NCBI RefSeq assembly: GCF_026340565.1 | Contig: NZ_JAPEPB010000001.1 | Location: 5,246,501 to 5,310,500, forward strand | Direction: 5' to 3' | From: Kitasatospora sp. NBC_01287 | GTDB lineage: Bacteria; Actinomycetota; Actinomycetes; Streptomycetales; Streptomycetaceae | Length of the DNA: 64,000 nt | Part shown: in pieces, positions 36,752-47,482 of the stretch | Numbering within the stretch: the stretch's first letter is position 1 | How the letters are laid out: every line of letters starts with the position of its first letter | Translations under genes and position numbers: made by a program | The notes under the pieces: model-generated | Seen by the model: only the letters and a program-made list of their open reading frames with translations | The model's database searches: none | Told to the model about the DNA's origin: nothing

Positions 36752-36861
36752 GGCGCGAGCAGTACGGATCAGCACCGTTCGGCACGAGCAGCACGAGCAG
36801 CACGGATCAGCACCGTTCAGCACCGTTCAGCGCGAGCAGCACCGTTCAGCACGGCCCAGCA
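36752..36861. repeat. Array of about eleven imperfect 9-10-bp repeats
   Basis: Units such as CACGGATCAG, CACCGTTCAG and CACGAGCAG follow each other head to tail between the nucleotidyltransferase and the first SDR gene, ending at the AGGAGG of the latter. The near-10-bp period places units on one face of the helix. Confidence 0.8.
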
Positions 36862-36872
36862 GAGGAGGAAGC

Positions 36873-37565
36873 ATGGACAACCCGGTGGTGGTGGTCGGCG
36901 GCGCGGGGCGCGTCGGCCGGATCATCGTGCAGCGACTCCTGGAGCGCCAGGAGGACGTGCGCGTGGTCGGCCGCAGCGCTCCCCCCGCCCACCGCGGGCC
37001 GGCGCCCGAGGCCGTGTTCAGCCAGGGCGACGTGCGGGACCCGCGGACCCTGGCGGCGCCGCTGGCCGGCTGCTCGGCGCTGGTCTACTGCGTCGAGCCG
37101 GGCACCGACGACCTCGGCCCCGACCGGCCGGAGACCACGGTGTACCAGGGGGTGCGGCACGCGATCGCGGCGGCCGCGGCGGGCGGCAACCGGCCGCACG
37201 TGGTGCTGATCAGCCAGCTGCACGCGACCCACCAGGGCCACCCGCTGAACGCCTACGGCCGCCTGCTGGTCTGGCGGCACGCGGGTGAGGACGCGCTGCG
37301 CGACTCGGGCCTGCCCTACACCGTGGTGCGCCCCGGCTGGCTGATCGACGACCACGGCGCGGGCCGCCGGGTGCGCCTGGAGCAGGGCGACCGCGGCGCC
37401 GGCCAGGTGGCCAGGGTCGACGTGGCCGAGGCCTGCGTGCAGGCGCTGTACACCCCGGCCGCCCGCGGCGTGACCTTCGAGATCTTCAACGAACCCGGTG
37501 TGCCGTTCCAGTCCTGGAGCGAGGCGTTCGGCTCGCTCGTCTGGGACCGGACACCGGTCGCCTGA
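36873..37565 (+). CDS. Atypical SDR (NAD(P)-binding, SDR5/NmrA-like), copy 1
   Basis: 230 residues. GGAGRVGR dinucleotide motif at the N-terminus, LAGCSALVYCVEPGTDD, VVLISQ, NAYGRLLVWRHAGEDALRDSGLPYTVVRPGWL, VARVDVAEACVQAL. The usual SDR YxxxK is absent in its normal form, as in NmrA/YwnB-like proteins that bind cofactor without clear catalysis. A clear paralogue lies at 47479-48180. AGGAGG precedes the ATG. Confidence 0.85.
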   Translation: MDNPVVVVGGAGRVGRIIVQRLLERQEDVRVVGRSAPPAHRGPAPEAVFSQGDVRDPRTLAAPLAGCSALVYCVEPGTDDLGPDRPETTVYQGVRHAIAAAAAGGNRPHVVLISQLHATHQGHPLNAYGRLLVWRHAGEDALRDSGLPYTVVRPGWLIDDHGAGRRVRLEQGDRGAGQVARVDVAEACVQALYTPAARGVTFEIFNEPGVPFQSWSEAFGSLVWDRTPVA

Positions 37566-37571
37566 GCAACA

Positions 37572-37602
37572 GGCGGGCCCGGGGCGCGATGCCGGGCCCG
37601 CC
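37572..37602 (+). terminator. Terminator of the first SDR gene
   Basis: 11-bp perfect stem GGCGGGCCCGG / CCGGGCCCGCC, 7 bp after the stop; separates this gene from glgX. Confidence 0.75.
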
Positions 37603-37733
37603 GTTCTCCGCCCGCACCCGTGCGCGCGTTGGCGGTGGCGGAGAGTGCGACCGGGGGATGTCCTCCGTTCGGGGGACAACCGGTCGGAATCCACAGTTCC
37701 GGGTGCATCATGGGTAGGGAGTTGACTGCGGAT

Positions 37734-39877
<2,144 letters not shown>

Positions 39878-39881
<4 letters not shown>

Positions 39882-42034
39882 GCGCTCCAGACACCAGGCA
39901 CACCTACTCGGACAGCATCGCCGGGTACGTCACCACCTACGAGCCGACCCGGGAGCGCTTCGGGCTGCGCACCTCGGACGGCCGCGAGGTGACCATCCAC
40001 CTGGACGAGGCGCTGAACTCGCAGATCGTGCGCAACCTGGGCGAGCCGCCCAAGGACACCACGGGCGCCACCCGGGACATGCTGGCCGAGGGCCGGTACG
40101 TCTTCGTCTACGGCATCTTCTACCAGTGGGAGGGCGGGCAGCGGATCGAGGCCCGCCAGCTCACCTTCCCCGAGGAGAGCCGCGGCGCCTACGTCTTCGA
40201 GCACCCGTCCTGGTGGGTGCGGCAGGCCGCCGAGATCGCCGACTTCTACCTGCGCGGGCACTTCCCCGACGGGGTCTACGACTGGCGCAACTTCCGCACC
40301 AAGCTGACCCTGCACGGCACCCACGTGGTGGAGAGCGCGGACAGCGACGTGCGCCAGGAGACCGACACCATCTCCCGGCTGGTCTACGGCCTGGCCACCG
40401 CCTTCATGCTCACCGGCGAGGAGCGGTTCCTGCAGGCCGCCGAGTCGGGCACCGAGTACCTGCGCGAGCACATGCGGGTCGTGGACGAGCGGGAGAACGT
40501 CGTCTACTGGTACCACGGCATCGACATCACCAGGAACGGCCAGCGCAAGGTCTTCGCCTCGGAGTTCGGCGACGACTACGACGCGATCCCGATGTACGAG
40601 CAGATCTACGCGCTGGCCGGGCCGACCCAGACCTACCGGATCACCGGCGACCCGCAGATCCTCTCCGACATCGACCACACGGTGCGGCTCTTCGACAAGT
40701 ACTTCCGCGACCAGGAGCGGGGCGGGTTCTTCTCCCACCTCGACCCGATCACCATGGACCCGCGGGCCGACGCGCTGGGCCGCAACCGCTCGCGCAAGAA
40801 CTGGAACTCGGTGGGCGACCACGCCCCCGCGTACCTGATCAACGCCTACCTGGCCACCGGGCGCAAGGACTTCGCGAAGCTCCTGGAGGAGACCGCGGAC
40901 ACCATCGCCGAGCACTTCCCGGACGAGCCCAACAGCCCGTTCGTGCAGGAGCGCTTCCACGCCGACTGGAGCCCGGACCGCACCTGGGGCTGGCAGCAGG
41001 ACCGCGCTGTGGTCGGCCACAACCTGAAGATCGCCTGGAACCTGACCCGGATCCGGGCGCTGGCCGACAAGCCGGAGTACGCGCAACTGGCCGAGCGGAT
41101 CGCCGAGATCATGCCGGCGGTCGGCAGCGACCAGCAGCGCGGCGGCTGGTACGACGTGGTGGAGCGGCAGGAGGACCCGGCCACCGGGGGCCACCGGCTG
41201 GTCTGGCACGACCGCAAGGCCTGGTGGCAGCAGGAGCAGTCGATCCTGGCCTACCTGATCCTGGCCGGCGTCTCGGGCGACCCGGAGCACCGGCGGCTGG
41301 CCCGCGAGGCGGCGGCGTTCTACAACGCCTTCTTCCTCGACTACGACGACGGCGGCGTCTACTTCAACGTGCTGGCCAACGGCATCCCGTACCTGATCGG
41401 CACCGAGCGGCTCAAGGGCAGCCACTCGATGGCCGGTTACCACGCGCTGGAGCTGTGCTACCTGGCCGCCACCTACACCGGGCTGCTGCTCACCTCCTCG
41501 CCGCTGACCCTGCACTTCCGCCCGCTGCCCGCCTCGTTCCCCGACCGGGTGCTGCGGGTGGCGCCGGACCTGCTGCCGGCCGGCTCGATCCAGATCGACA
41601 AGGTCTGGATCGACGACCAGCTCTACCAGGACTTCGACCCCAAGGGACTGACCGTCAACCTGCCGGCCAGTGACACCCCCCTGAAGGTGCGGGTCGAGGT
41701 CGAACCGGTGGAGATGCGGCTGCGCATATCCAGTGAGTTCGACGGCAAGACCGCCCACATCAAGCTGGCCGGCATCGTCGACCGCGAGGAGCTGGAGAAG
41801 TTCCGCCGGGGCCTGAACGAGGCCCTGTCGGTGAACCCGCGCCGGGTGGAGTTCCACCTCGGCGAGGTCACCGAGATGGCCCGCCCGGCGATCAACGAAC
41901 TCCTCTTCCAGCGCACGAAGATCGGCATGGACGTCGACTTCGTGATCGTCGGCTGCGCGCTGCCGGAGGTCTCCCAGGCGCTGGTCGCCACGGACGCCTT
42001 CCTGCTCGACGCACGGGGCAGCAGCGACGACTGA
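39878..42034 (+). CDS. OB / N-acylglucosamine 2-epimerase-like / STAS fusion protein
   Basis: 718 residues with three parts. Residues about 1-105 form a small beta-rich OB-like domain (VTTYEPTRERFGLRTSDG). Residues about 110-600 are an AGE-type (alpha/alpha)6 barrel with HTHVVESADSD, VVGHNLKIAWNL (His near 381), WHDRKAWWQQEQS (His near 442) and GYHALELCYLAA. Residues about 611-718 are a STAS-like domain (TAHIKLAGIVDREELEKF). AGE enzymes epimerise or isomerise free sugars; STAS domains usually bind partners or nucleotides. Coupled to glgX, so action on glucan-derived sugars is likely. The architecture is not one I know. Confidence 0.82.
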
Positions 42035-42050
42035 CGGGCAGCAGACCGAC

Positions 42051-42094
42051 CCCTGTCCTTCTCCAACGCCCCCCCGTAGCGGAGAAGGACAGGG
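42051..42094 (+). terminator. Terminator after the AGE-STAS gene
   Basis: 14-bp perfect stem CCCTGTCCTTCTCC / GGAGAAGGACAGGG with a 16-nt loop, 17 bp past the stop. Confidence 0.8.
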
Positions 42095-42139
42095 CCATTT
42101 GGCGGCCGGGCCGTCATGAATCCACCGAAGGAGCGCGCT

Positions 42140-43363
42140 GTGTCCACGATTTCGCACCGCCGCGAAACGTTCGCGGGGGAGCGGCAGGACGAAATCTCCG
42201 AGTTCTGCCAAGGGTTGTTCGCCCCCTTCGCCCGCTCCGACCAGCGGCGTTGGGGTGAGGTCTACCTGCGCGGCCTGTTGCACGCGAGCGGCCGCAAGAC
42301 TCCCGCAAACATCTCCGAGCACGTGCTCGGGCGTCGCGCGGTCCAACCGATCCAGCAGTTCGTCAACCAGAGCACCTGGTCCTTCGAGAGCGTCAGACGC
42401 CATCTCGCGGAGCGGATCTGCTCGCTGACGGCGCCGGAGGCCTGGGCGTTCGACGAGGTGGTCTTCCCCAAGAACGGAGACCGCTCCGCCGGCGTGGGGC
42501 GGCAGTTCGTCGCCTCCGAGGGGCGGATGATGAACTGCCAGCTGGCCCTGGCGGCCTCGGTGGTGCACAAGGGCGGCAGCCTGCCGGTGAACTGGCACCT
42601 GATGCTGCCCAGGCACTGGGACCGCGACCACGAGCTGCGCGGTCAGGCGCACATCCCCGAGGACGAGCGCCACCGCCCGCGCTGGAGCTACGTGCTGGAG
42701 TCGGTGGACGAGATCCTGCACGAGTGGGACGTGCCGATCGCGCCCATCCTGGCCGACTGGTCCTTCGAGCACGAGGTCGAGCCGCTGCTGCTGGGCCTGG
42801 AGGAGCGCGGTCTGGGCTACCTGGTCGAGATCGCGCCCAGTGCCCAGCTGCCGGTACGCCGGTTGGCCGGGCACGCCGGCACCCACCGCAGGCCCGCCGC
42901 CGACCTGGCCAGGGACCTGGGCGAGCACGGCGAGCGCGCGGTGCTCTCCTGGCAGGACCGCCCGGAGAACCGGGCCCGGCACTCGCAGTTCATGGTGGGG
43001 CGGCTGCCGGCCGGGCACCACCCCAAGCTGCACGGCCCGGGGGCCCGCGGGGCCCGCCACCTGGTGGTCGAATGGCCCTTCGGCCGCCCGCAGCCGCGCA
43101 CCTACTGGGTGACCAACCTGCCCGCGAGCCGGTTGGCCGAGACCGTCGCGCTGGCCGAGCTGCGGCACAAGTCCAGCTACGGCTGCGAGCGGTTGCAGCA
43201 GTTCGGGCTCGGCGACTTCGAGGGCCGCTCCTTCCGGGGCTGGCACCACCACGTGACGCTGGCCTCGGCCGCGCTCGGCTACCACGCGCTGCGCGAGCTG
43301 GGCGAGGACGAGCTGGACGACGTGCTGGACGACGTGCTGGAGGAGGAGCGGGCCGTGGAGTGA
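42140..43363 (+). CDS. IS701-like transposase homologue, possibly domesticated
   Basis: 407 residues from a GTG with GGAG 6 nt upstream. DDE_5-type fold: WAFDEVVFPKNG (Asp105), ILADWSFEHE (Asp206), SYGCERLQQFGLGDFEGRSF (Glu350). Typical IS701 members read DDTGFPK and ADAGYG at the first two sites, so the surroundings have diverged although D, D and E remain. The frame is intact, and I found no terminal inverted repeats; a terminator stands on either side. Either a decayed IS or a host-adopted protein; the latter is inference. Confidence 0.75.
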   Translation: MSTISHRRETFAGERQDEISEFCQGLFAPFARSDQRRWGEVYLRGLLHASGRKTPANISEHVLGRRAVQPIQQFVNQSTWSFESVRRHLAERICSLTAPEAWAFDEVVFPKNGDRSAGVGRQFVASEGRMMNCQLALAASVVHKGGSLPVNWHLMLPRHWDRDHELRGQAHIPEDERHRPRWSYVLESVDEILHEWDVPIAPILADWSFEHEVEPLLLGLEERGLGYLVEIAPSAQLPVRRLAGHAGTHRRPAADLARDLGEHGERAVLSWQDRPENRARHSQFMVGRLPAGHHPKLHGPGARGARHLVVEWPFGRPQPRTYWVTNLPASRLAETVALAELRHKSSYGCERLQQFGLGDFEGRSFRGWHHHVTLASAALGYHALRELGEDELDDVLDDVLEEERAVE

Positions 43364-43397
43364 GGGCGAGGCCGTGAAGGCAGGCGCCCGCGCCGAG

Positions 43398-43429
43398 GGC
43401 CGGTGCCACCCGCTGGGGCGGCACCGGCC
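43398..43429. terminator. Terminator between convergent genes
   Basis: 10-bp perfect stem GGCCGGTGCC / GGCACCGGCC between the transposase homologue and the TMEM175-like gene. Confidence 0.7.
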
Positions 43430-43464
43430 TTCGGCGTGCCGGGCGTACTCGGCGTGCCGGCGAC

Positions 43465-44355
43465 TCAGTGCGCCGGCGCCGGCTCGGCCTCCTCGTCCCT
43501 GGGGTGGCCGCAGTGCTCGCACACCGGCTGGTCCGCGGGCGGCTGCTCCGGCTGCCGCGGTACGGGGCGCGGGGTCGGCTGCGCCGCCGGCTCGGGCGCC
43601 GGGGCGGGCGCGGACCCGGCCGCGTCGGCCGGCGGTGGCTCGGCCACCGCGGTCAGCAACTGGACCGGCGAGCGGGGCTGCTCCTCGTGCGGGTGGGACG
43701 CGCTCGAGGAGGTGCCCAGCACCTCGATCATGTAGAAGAGCAGCAACACCCCGAAGATGGTCATGCTGGCCACCGCGCTGATCAGCCCGACCAGGGTGGC
43801 CGCCAGGTACATGAACGGCCCCATGATGAAGTGCTTGCGCAGCACGAGGGCCTGTGCCGGGGTGATGTGCTTGCCGAGGTGCCGGTGCCCGGCCGAGGCG
43901 TAGATCCAGACGGCGTTGAACGGTATGCCGCCCAGCGTCAGGGTCAGTCCGTAGAAGACCGCGGCGGTGCGCTCGCCGTGCCCGCTGCTCAGCGCGTTGG
44001 CCAGCACGTGGGTGGGGAACGGGATGAACGAGACGTTCATCAGCAGCACCAGGTTGAAGAGCAGCAGCACCCGGTCGACCCGGCGGATGTAGTGCAGCAT
44101 CGTGTGATGGTTCATCCAGACCACGCCGATGATCAGGAAACTGACCACGTAGGCGCCGAGCGCCGGCCACTCGTGGGCCAGTCGGTCCAGCAGCGGGCCG
44201 TTCCCGGAAGGCAGTTGGAAGTCCAGCACGAGCAGCGTGATCGCGATCGCGAACACGCCGTCGCTGAACGCCTCCAGTCGTCCGGTGCTGATCTCCATCG
44301 GCTCGGGGGCCGCTTCGCGCTGCTGGTCGTGGTGGTGATGGCGGATCGGATTCAT
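43465..44355 (-). CDS. TMEM175/DUF1211-family ion channel-like membrane protein
   Basis: 296 residues. The family signature RLEAFSDGVFAIAITLLVLD opens the first helix, followed by five more hydrophobic helices (LGAYVVSFLIIGVVWMNHHTM, LLLFNLVLLMNVSFIPF, GLTLTLGGIPF, MYLAATLVGLISAV, IFGVLLLFYMIEVL). Bacterial TMEM175 homologues are potassium channels. The last ~75 residues are Pro/Ala-rich and end with a CEHCGH metal-binding-like pair, an addition to the basic fold. GGGAGG precedes the ATG. Confidence 0.88.
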   Translation of the reverse strand: MNPIRHHHHDQQREAAPEPMEISTGRLEAFSDGVFAIAITLLVLDFQLPSGNGPLLDRLAHEWPALGAYVVSFLIIGVVWMNHHTMLHYIRRVDRVLLLFNLVLLMNVSFIPFPTHVLANALSSGHGERTAAVFYGLTLTLGGIPFNAVWIYASAGHRHLGKHITPAQALVLRKHFIMGPFMYLAATLVGLISAVASMTIFGVLLLFYMIEVLGTSSSASHPHEEQPRSPVQLLTAVAEPPPADAAGSAPAPAPEPAAQPTPRPVPRQPEQPPADQPVCEHCGHPRDEEAEPAPAH

Positions 44356-44383
44356 GGCGCTTGACCTCCCAGGGGTACGGCGG

Positions 44384-44417
44384 CGGCCCGGGGCAGCCGG
44401 CGCGCTGCCCCGGGCCG
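44384..44417 (-). terminator. Terminator of the EthD operon
   Basis: 14-bp perfect stem CGGCCCGGGGCAGC / GCTGCCCCGGGCCG with a 6-nt loop, 36 bp past the EthD gene. Confidence 0.8.
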
Positions 44418-44452
44418 ACCACTGCCAGGGATATGTGTGTATCAGGAGGAAC

Positions 44453-45139
44453 TCACTCGGTGCCGATGAACCAGTGTTCGACGGCGGCGATCTGGTGGAT
44501 GTAGCGCGGCTCGACGAACTGCTCCAGGTCGGCCAGCAGGGCGGCGAACTCGGGGGACTCGTAGGCCGCGCGGAGCGCGTCCTCGGTCTCGAAGTTGAAC
44601 AGGTAGGCGCCGTCCAGCAGGGTCTCGCCCAGGCCGTACCAGCCGTCCCGGGTGAAGTTCTGGCTGTACCGGACCAGGCCGGGCAGCTCCAGGGCGAGCT
44701 TGGCGTGCTGCTCCAGCGAGCGGCCGCGGAACTGCTCGACGGTGCTGCCGTTGGTCCGCTTGACCAGCAGCACCAGCTTGACCGGGTGCGAGTGCGCCGG
44801 GCCGGGGCCGGGCAGCACCACGTGGGCGTCGGTGTCCAGCACCACGGTGCGCCAGAAGGCGGCCCACTTGGGCTCGTCCAGCCGGGCGCCCTGGAGGAAC
44901 TCGGGGGTCTGCAGCGAGGCGACCTGCTCCTCGTCGTTCTCCAGCCAGATCTCGGCGATGCCGCTCCAGAGCGGGTCGGCCGGCTCGGGGCCGAGCGGGA
45001 TCCGGGTGTCCACCGCGTACTTGCGGATCTGCGGGATCTTCGAGGCGAAGTTCGGCGCGTGCACCTCCAGCCAGTAGCGCTGGAACTCCTGCTCGGTCAT
45101 GCCGGGCCTGGGGTGGGCGAAGATCAGCTGATGGATCAT
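44453..45139 (-). CDS. Tandem EthD-domain protein
   Basis: 228 residues with two ferredoxin-like EthD/DABB halves: 1-110 (LIFAHPRPGMTEQEFQRYWLE...HAPNF) and about 118-228 (KLVLLVKRTNGSTVEQFR...HAKLALELPGL). The fused halves would form an internal dimer. EthD-like domains bind hydrophobic or aromatic compounds and occur as cyclases/monooxygenases in polyketide pathways. Last gene of a five-gene minus-strand operon. Confidence 0.8.
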   Translation of the reverse strand: MIHQLIFAHPRPGMTEQEFQRYWLEVHAPNFASKIPQIRKYAVDTRIPLGPEPADPLWSGIAEIWLENDEEQVASLQTPEFLQGARLDEPKWAAFWRTVVLDTDAHVVLPGPGPAHSHPVKLVLLVKRTNGSTVEQFRGRSLEQHAKLALELPGLVRYSQNFTRDGWYGLGETLLDGAYLFNFETEDALRAAYESPEFAALLADLEQFVEPRYIHQIAAVEHWFIGTE

Positions 45140-45175
45140 CGTAACTCCTCGTGGTGCGGGTCGGATGACGGTGCG

Positions 45176-45484
45176 TCAGACCTGGTAGCGCTTCTTGACG
45201 TCCTCGGCGAAGCCCAGGTAGTCGCGCAGCGGCCAGACCTGCTCGAACTCCAGGTACTCGCGCATCGGCAGCCGGCCCAGCGCCGTGCGGTCCAGCTCCT
45301 CGGCGTCCGGCGACTCGATGATGGCGATCACCCGCTTCTGCGCCGCCACCTTCCAGATCCCGACGCAGAAACCCGAGTTGAGGGTTTCGACGGCGTGCTC
45401 CGCCTCCTCCTGCTCGACCTCCCAGAGCTCGTCCAGGGTGAGTCTGCCTTCGTGCTTCCACTTCATCTGAACGTAGAACAGCAT
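45176..45484 (-). CDS. Muconolactone delta-isomerase-like protein
   Basis: 102 residues; MLFYVQMKWK start, GIWKVAAQKRVIAIIESPDAEELDRTALGRLPMREYLEFEQVWPL match the MIase-like (ferredoxin fold) family. GAGGAGAG lies before the ATG. True muconolactone isomerases work in catechol degradation; no other catechol gene is present, so a different small-molecule role is likely. Confidence 0.8.
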   Translation of the reverse strand: MLFYVQMKWKHEGRLTLDELWEVEQEEAEHAVETLNSGFCVGIWKVAAQKRVIAIIESPDAEELDRTALGRLPMREYLEFEQVWPLRDYLGFAEDVKKRYQV

Positions 45485-45527
45485 GGCGCTCTCCTCGTCT
45501 GACGGTGCGTGAGAACCTCGGGATGGG

Positions 45528-47009
45528 CTACTGCGCGGTGACGTTCAGGCGGCGGGTCAGCTCGTGCTCGGCGCCGAACACCTCGGCGGCCAGGTCCAGC
45601 GGGGTCTTGCCGTCGTGGCCGACCAGGTCGGTGCGGGCGCCGGCGTCCAGCAGGATCCGCACGCACTCCTCGTAGCCGTGCCAGATGGCGTCGTGCAGCG
45701 GGGTGTAGCCGTTGGTGGCGCCCTGGAAGTCCAGGTTGATGCCCGGGCGGGCGACCAGCAGCGCGGTGATCTCCGCGTGCCCGTTGTAGACCGCCTTGTG
45801 CAGCGGGGAGGCACCGAAGCAGGGCTCCACCGCGTTGACGTCGGAGCCGGCCTCCAGCAGCAGCCGGACGATCTCGGTGTGTCCGTCGCGGGCGGCCACG
45901 TGCAGCGGGATGTGGCCGTCGTTGAAGCCGTTCAGCCGGGGGAAGACCGCGTCGACCGCCGCGCCGGCCGCCAGCAGGGCCGGCACCCGCTCGGTGTCAC
46001 CGGCCGCCACGGCCGCCATCAGCCGCTGCGCCTCGACGGCGGCGCCGTCGGCGGCCCGCCGGTCGTTGAGGTGCTGCTCGGCGCGGAGCAGCAGGTCCTT
46101 GCCCCGGGTGTTGACGTTCAGCTCGTACTCGAAGTGCTGCTTGAGCGAGAAGCCGTAGTGGGTGAAGACCTCCAGCCCCGCGCCCTGGGCCAGCAGGTAC
46201 TCCACCAGGTCCGGGTACTTGTACCAGAGCGCGTCCATCAGCGGGGTGTGGCCGGTGGTCGGGGCCACCGCGTCCACGAAGGCCCCGGCCTCGACCAGCG
46301 CCTTGGCGACCTCCAGGCTGCCGCCCTGGCAGGCCTTGTGCAGCGCGGTGGCGCCGGCCCGGCTGTCCGCGGTGAGCGGATCGGCCCCGGCCGAGAGCAG
46401 CACCCGCACGGTGGCCGGGTCCGCCTGGCCCGCCGCGCTCAGCAGCGCGGTCAGGCCGGTGTCCTCGTCGCGGGTGTTGGGGTCGGCCCCCTGGGCGAGC
46501 AGCAGGGTGACCAGCGCGGTGTCCTTGGCCTGCACGGCGTCCAGCAGCGGGCGGCTGGTGTGCCGGCTGCGCGGGTCGTCGTCGCCGCGGATCGCCCGGA
46601 TGATCTCGGAGGGGTCGGTGTAGGACTTCCAGCGCACGACCTTGCCCTCGCGCACGGTCAGCCACTGGATGAACTCGATCTCGAACGGCAGCCCGGTCGC
46701 CTTGACCACCGACTCCTCGTGGATCACGCCGACGGCGTTCTCGCCGTCGACCGCGATCTTGACCAGTTCCTCCTTGCCCACCTCGCAGACGCCGGTGAAG
46801 ACGCCCAGGCTGTCCAGCACGCCCTGCTTGTCGTGCACGGTGCCGATCCACGCCATGTCGTCGTTGTAGCCGGGGACCGGGGCGTAGTTGATCCACTCCA
46901 CGTCGTCGGCCAGGCAGTCCAGCGCGGTGGCGAAGTCGCCGCCGGTCAGGGCGGTGAACCAGCGCTCGGCCACCGCGCGGGTGGCGGCACTCTGCGGGGA
47001 TTCGGTCAT
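45528..47009 (-). CDS. NTF2/SnoaL domain fused to an ankyrin-repeat domain
   Basis: 493 residues. Residues 1-145 are a SnoaL/NTF2-like cone (VAERWFTALTGGDFATALDCLADDVEWINYAP, KVVRWKSYTD). About 160-490 hold roughly eight ankyrin repeats in two blocks (GATALHKACQGGSLEVAKALVEAGA; HIPLHVAARDGHTEIVRLLLEAG; GYTPLHDAIWHGYEECVRILLDAGA) separated by a helical linker. NTF2-like domains bind or convert small ligands; ankyrins bind proteins. The product could tether an enzyme to a partner. This combination is unusual. Confidence 0.85.
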   Translation of the reverse strand: MTESPQSAATRAVAERWFTALTGGDFATALDCLADDVEWINYAPVPGYNDDMAWIGTVHDKQGVLDSLGVFTGVCEVGKEELVKIAVDGENAVGVIHEESVVKATGLPFEIEFIQWLTVREGKVVRWKSYTDPSEIIRAIRGDDDPRSRHTSRPLLDAVQAKDTALVTLLLAQGADPNTRDEDTGLTALLSAAGQADPATVRVLLSAGADPLTADSRAGATALHKACQGGSLEVAKALVEAGAFVDAVAPTTGHTPLMDALWYKYPDLVEYLLAQGAGLEVFTHYGFSLKQHFEYELNVNTRGKDLLLRAEQHLNDRRAADGAAVEAQRLMAAVAAGDTERVPALLAAGAAVDAVFPRLNGFNDGHIPLHVAARDGHTEIVRLLLEAGSDVNAVEPCFGASPLHKAVYNGHAEITALLVARPGINLDFQGATNGYTPLHDAIWHGYEECVRILLDAGARTDLVGHDGKTPLDLAAEVFGAEHELTRRLNVTAQ

Positions 47010-47056
47010 CTCGGTGCTCCTTTTCGAGGTAATGGGCAGAGCCGGTCGAACGATGC

Positions 47057-47482
47057 TCAGAGCCAGTCGGCCTGGATGAACTCCAGGTAGTGGCCCTCCG
47101 GGTCCCGCACGAAGAGCGCCTTGACGCCGAGCGCGGGGACGTCGGCCACCTCGGTGACCAACTCGGCGCCGCGGGCCTTGAGCTCTTCGGTGGTCTCGGC
47201 CAGGTCAGCCACGTAGAAGGCGAGTTGGGACACCCCGTGCAGCGCGCCGTGGTTCGGCGGCAGCGGGCGGCGCAGCTCGATGCCGTCTGCCACCCGCATG
47301 AGCTCCAGCACCTGGGTGCCGTTGCCCAGGTAGACCACCTCGGCGTCGAACTGCGGCAGCGCCAGGCCGCGGATCGGGGTGAAGCCGAGCACCTCGTGGT
47401 ACCAGGTGGCGCAGGCGTCCAGGTCCGCCACCGAGAGGCAGGCGGAGAGCTGGCGCAGCGGCAGCGGCTGTCCGGCGCTCAC
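47057..47482 (-). CDS. VOC (glyoxalase/dioxygenase superfamily) protein
   Basis: 141 residues. Two betaalphabetabetabeta modules: LSACLSVADLDACATWYHEVLGF and QLAFYVADLAETTEELKARG, ending FVRDPEGHYLEFIQ with a candidate metal Glu. The superfamily acts on reactive carbonyls or aromatic rings; substrate unknown. Overlaps the stop of the upstream SDR gene by ATGA. Confidence 0.85.
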   Translation of the reverse strand: MSAGQPLPLRQLSACLSVADLDACATWYHEVLGFTPIRGLALPQFDAEVVYLGNGTQVLELMRVADGIELRRPLPPNHGALHGVSQLAFYVADLAETTEELKARGAELVTEVADVPALGVKALFVRDPEGHYLEFIQADWL

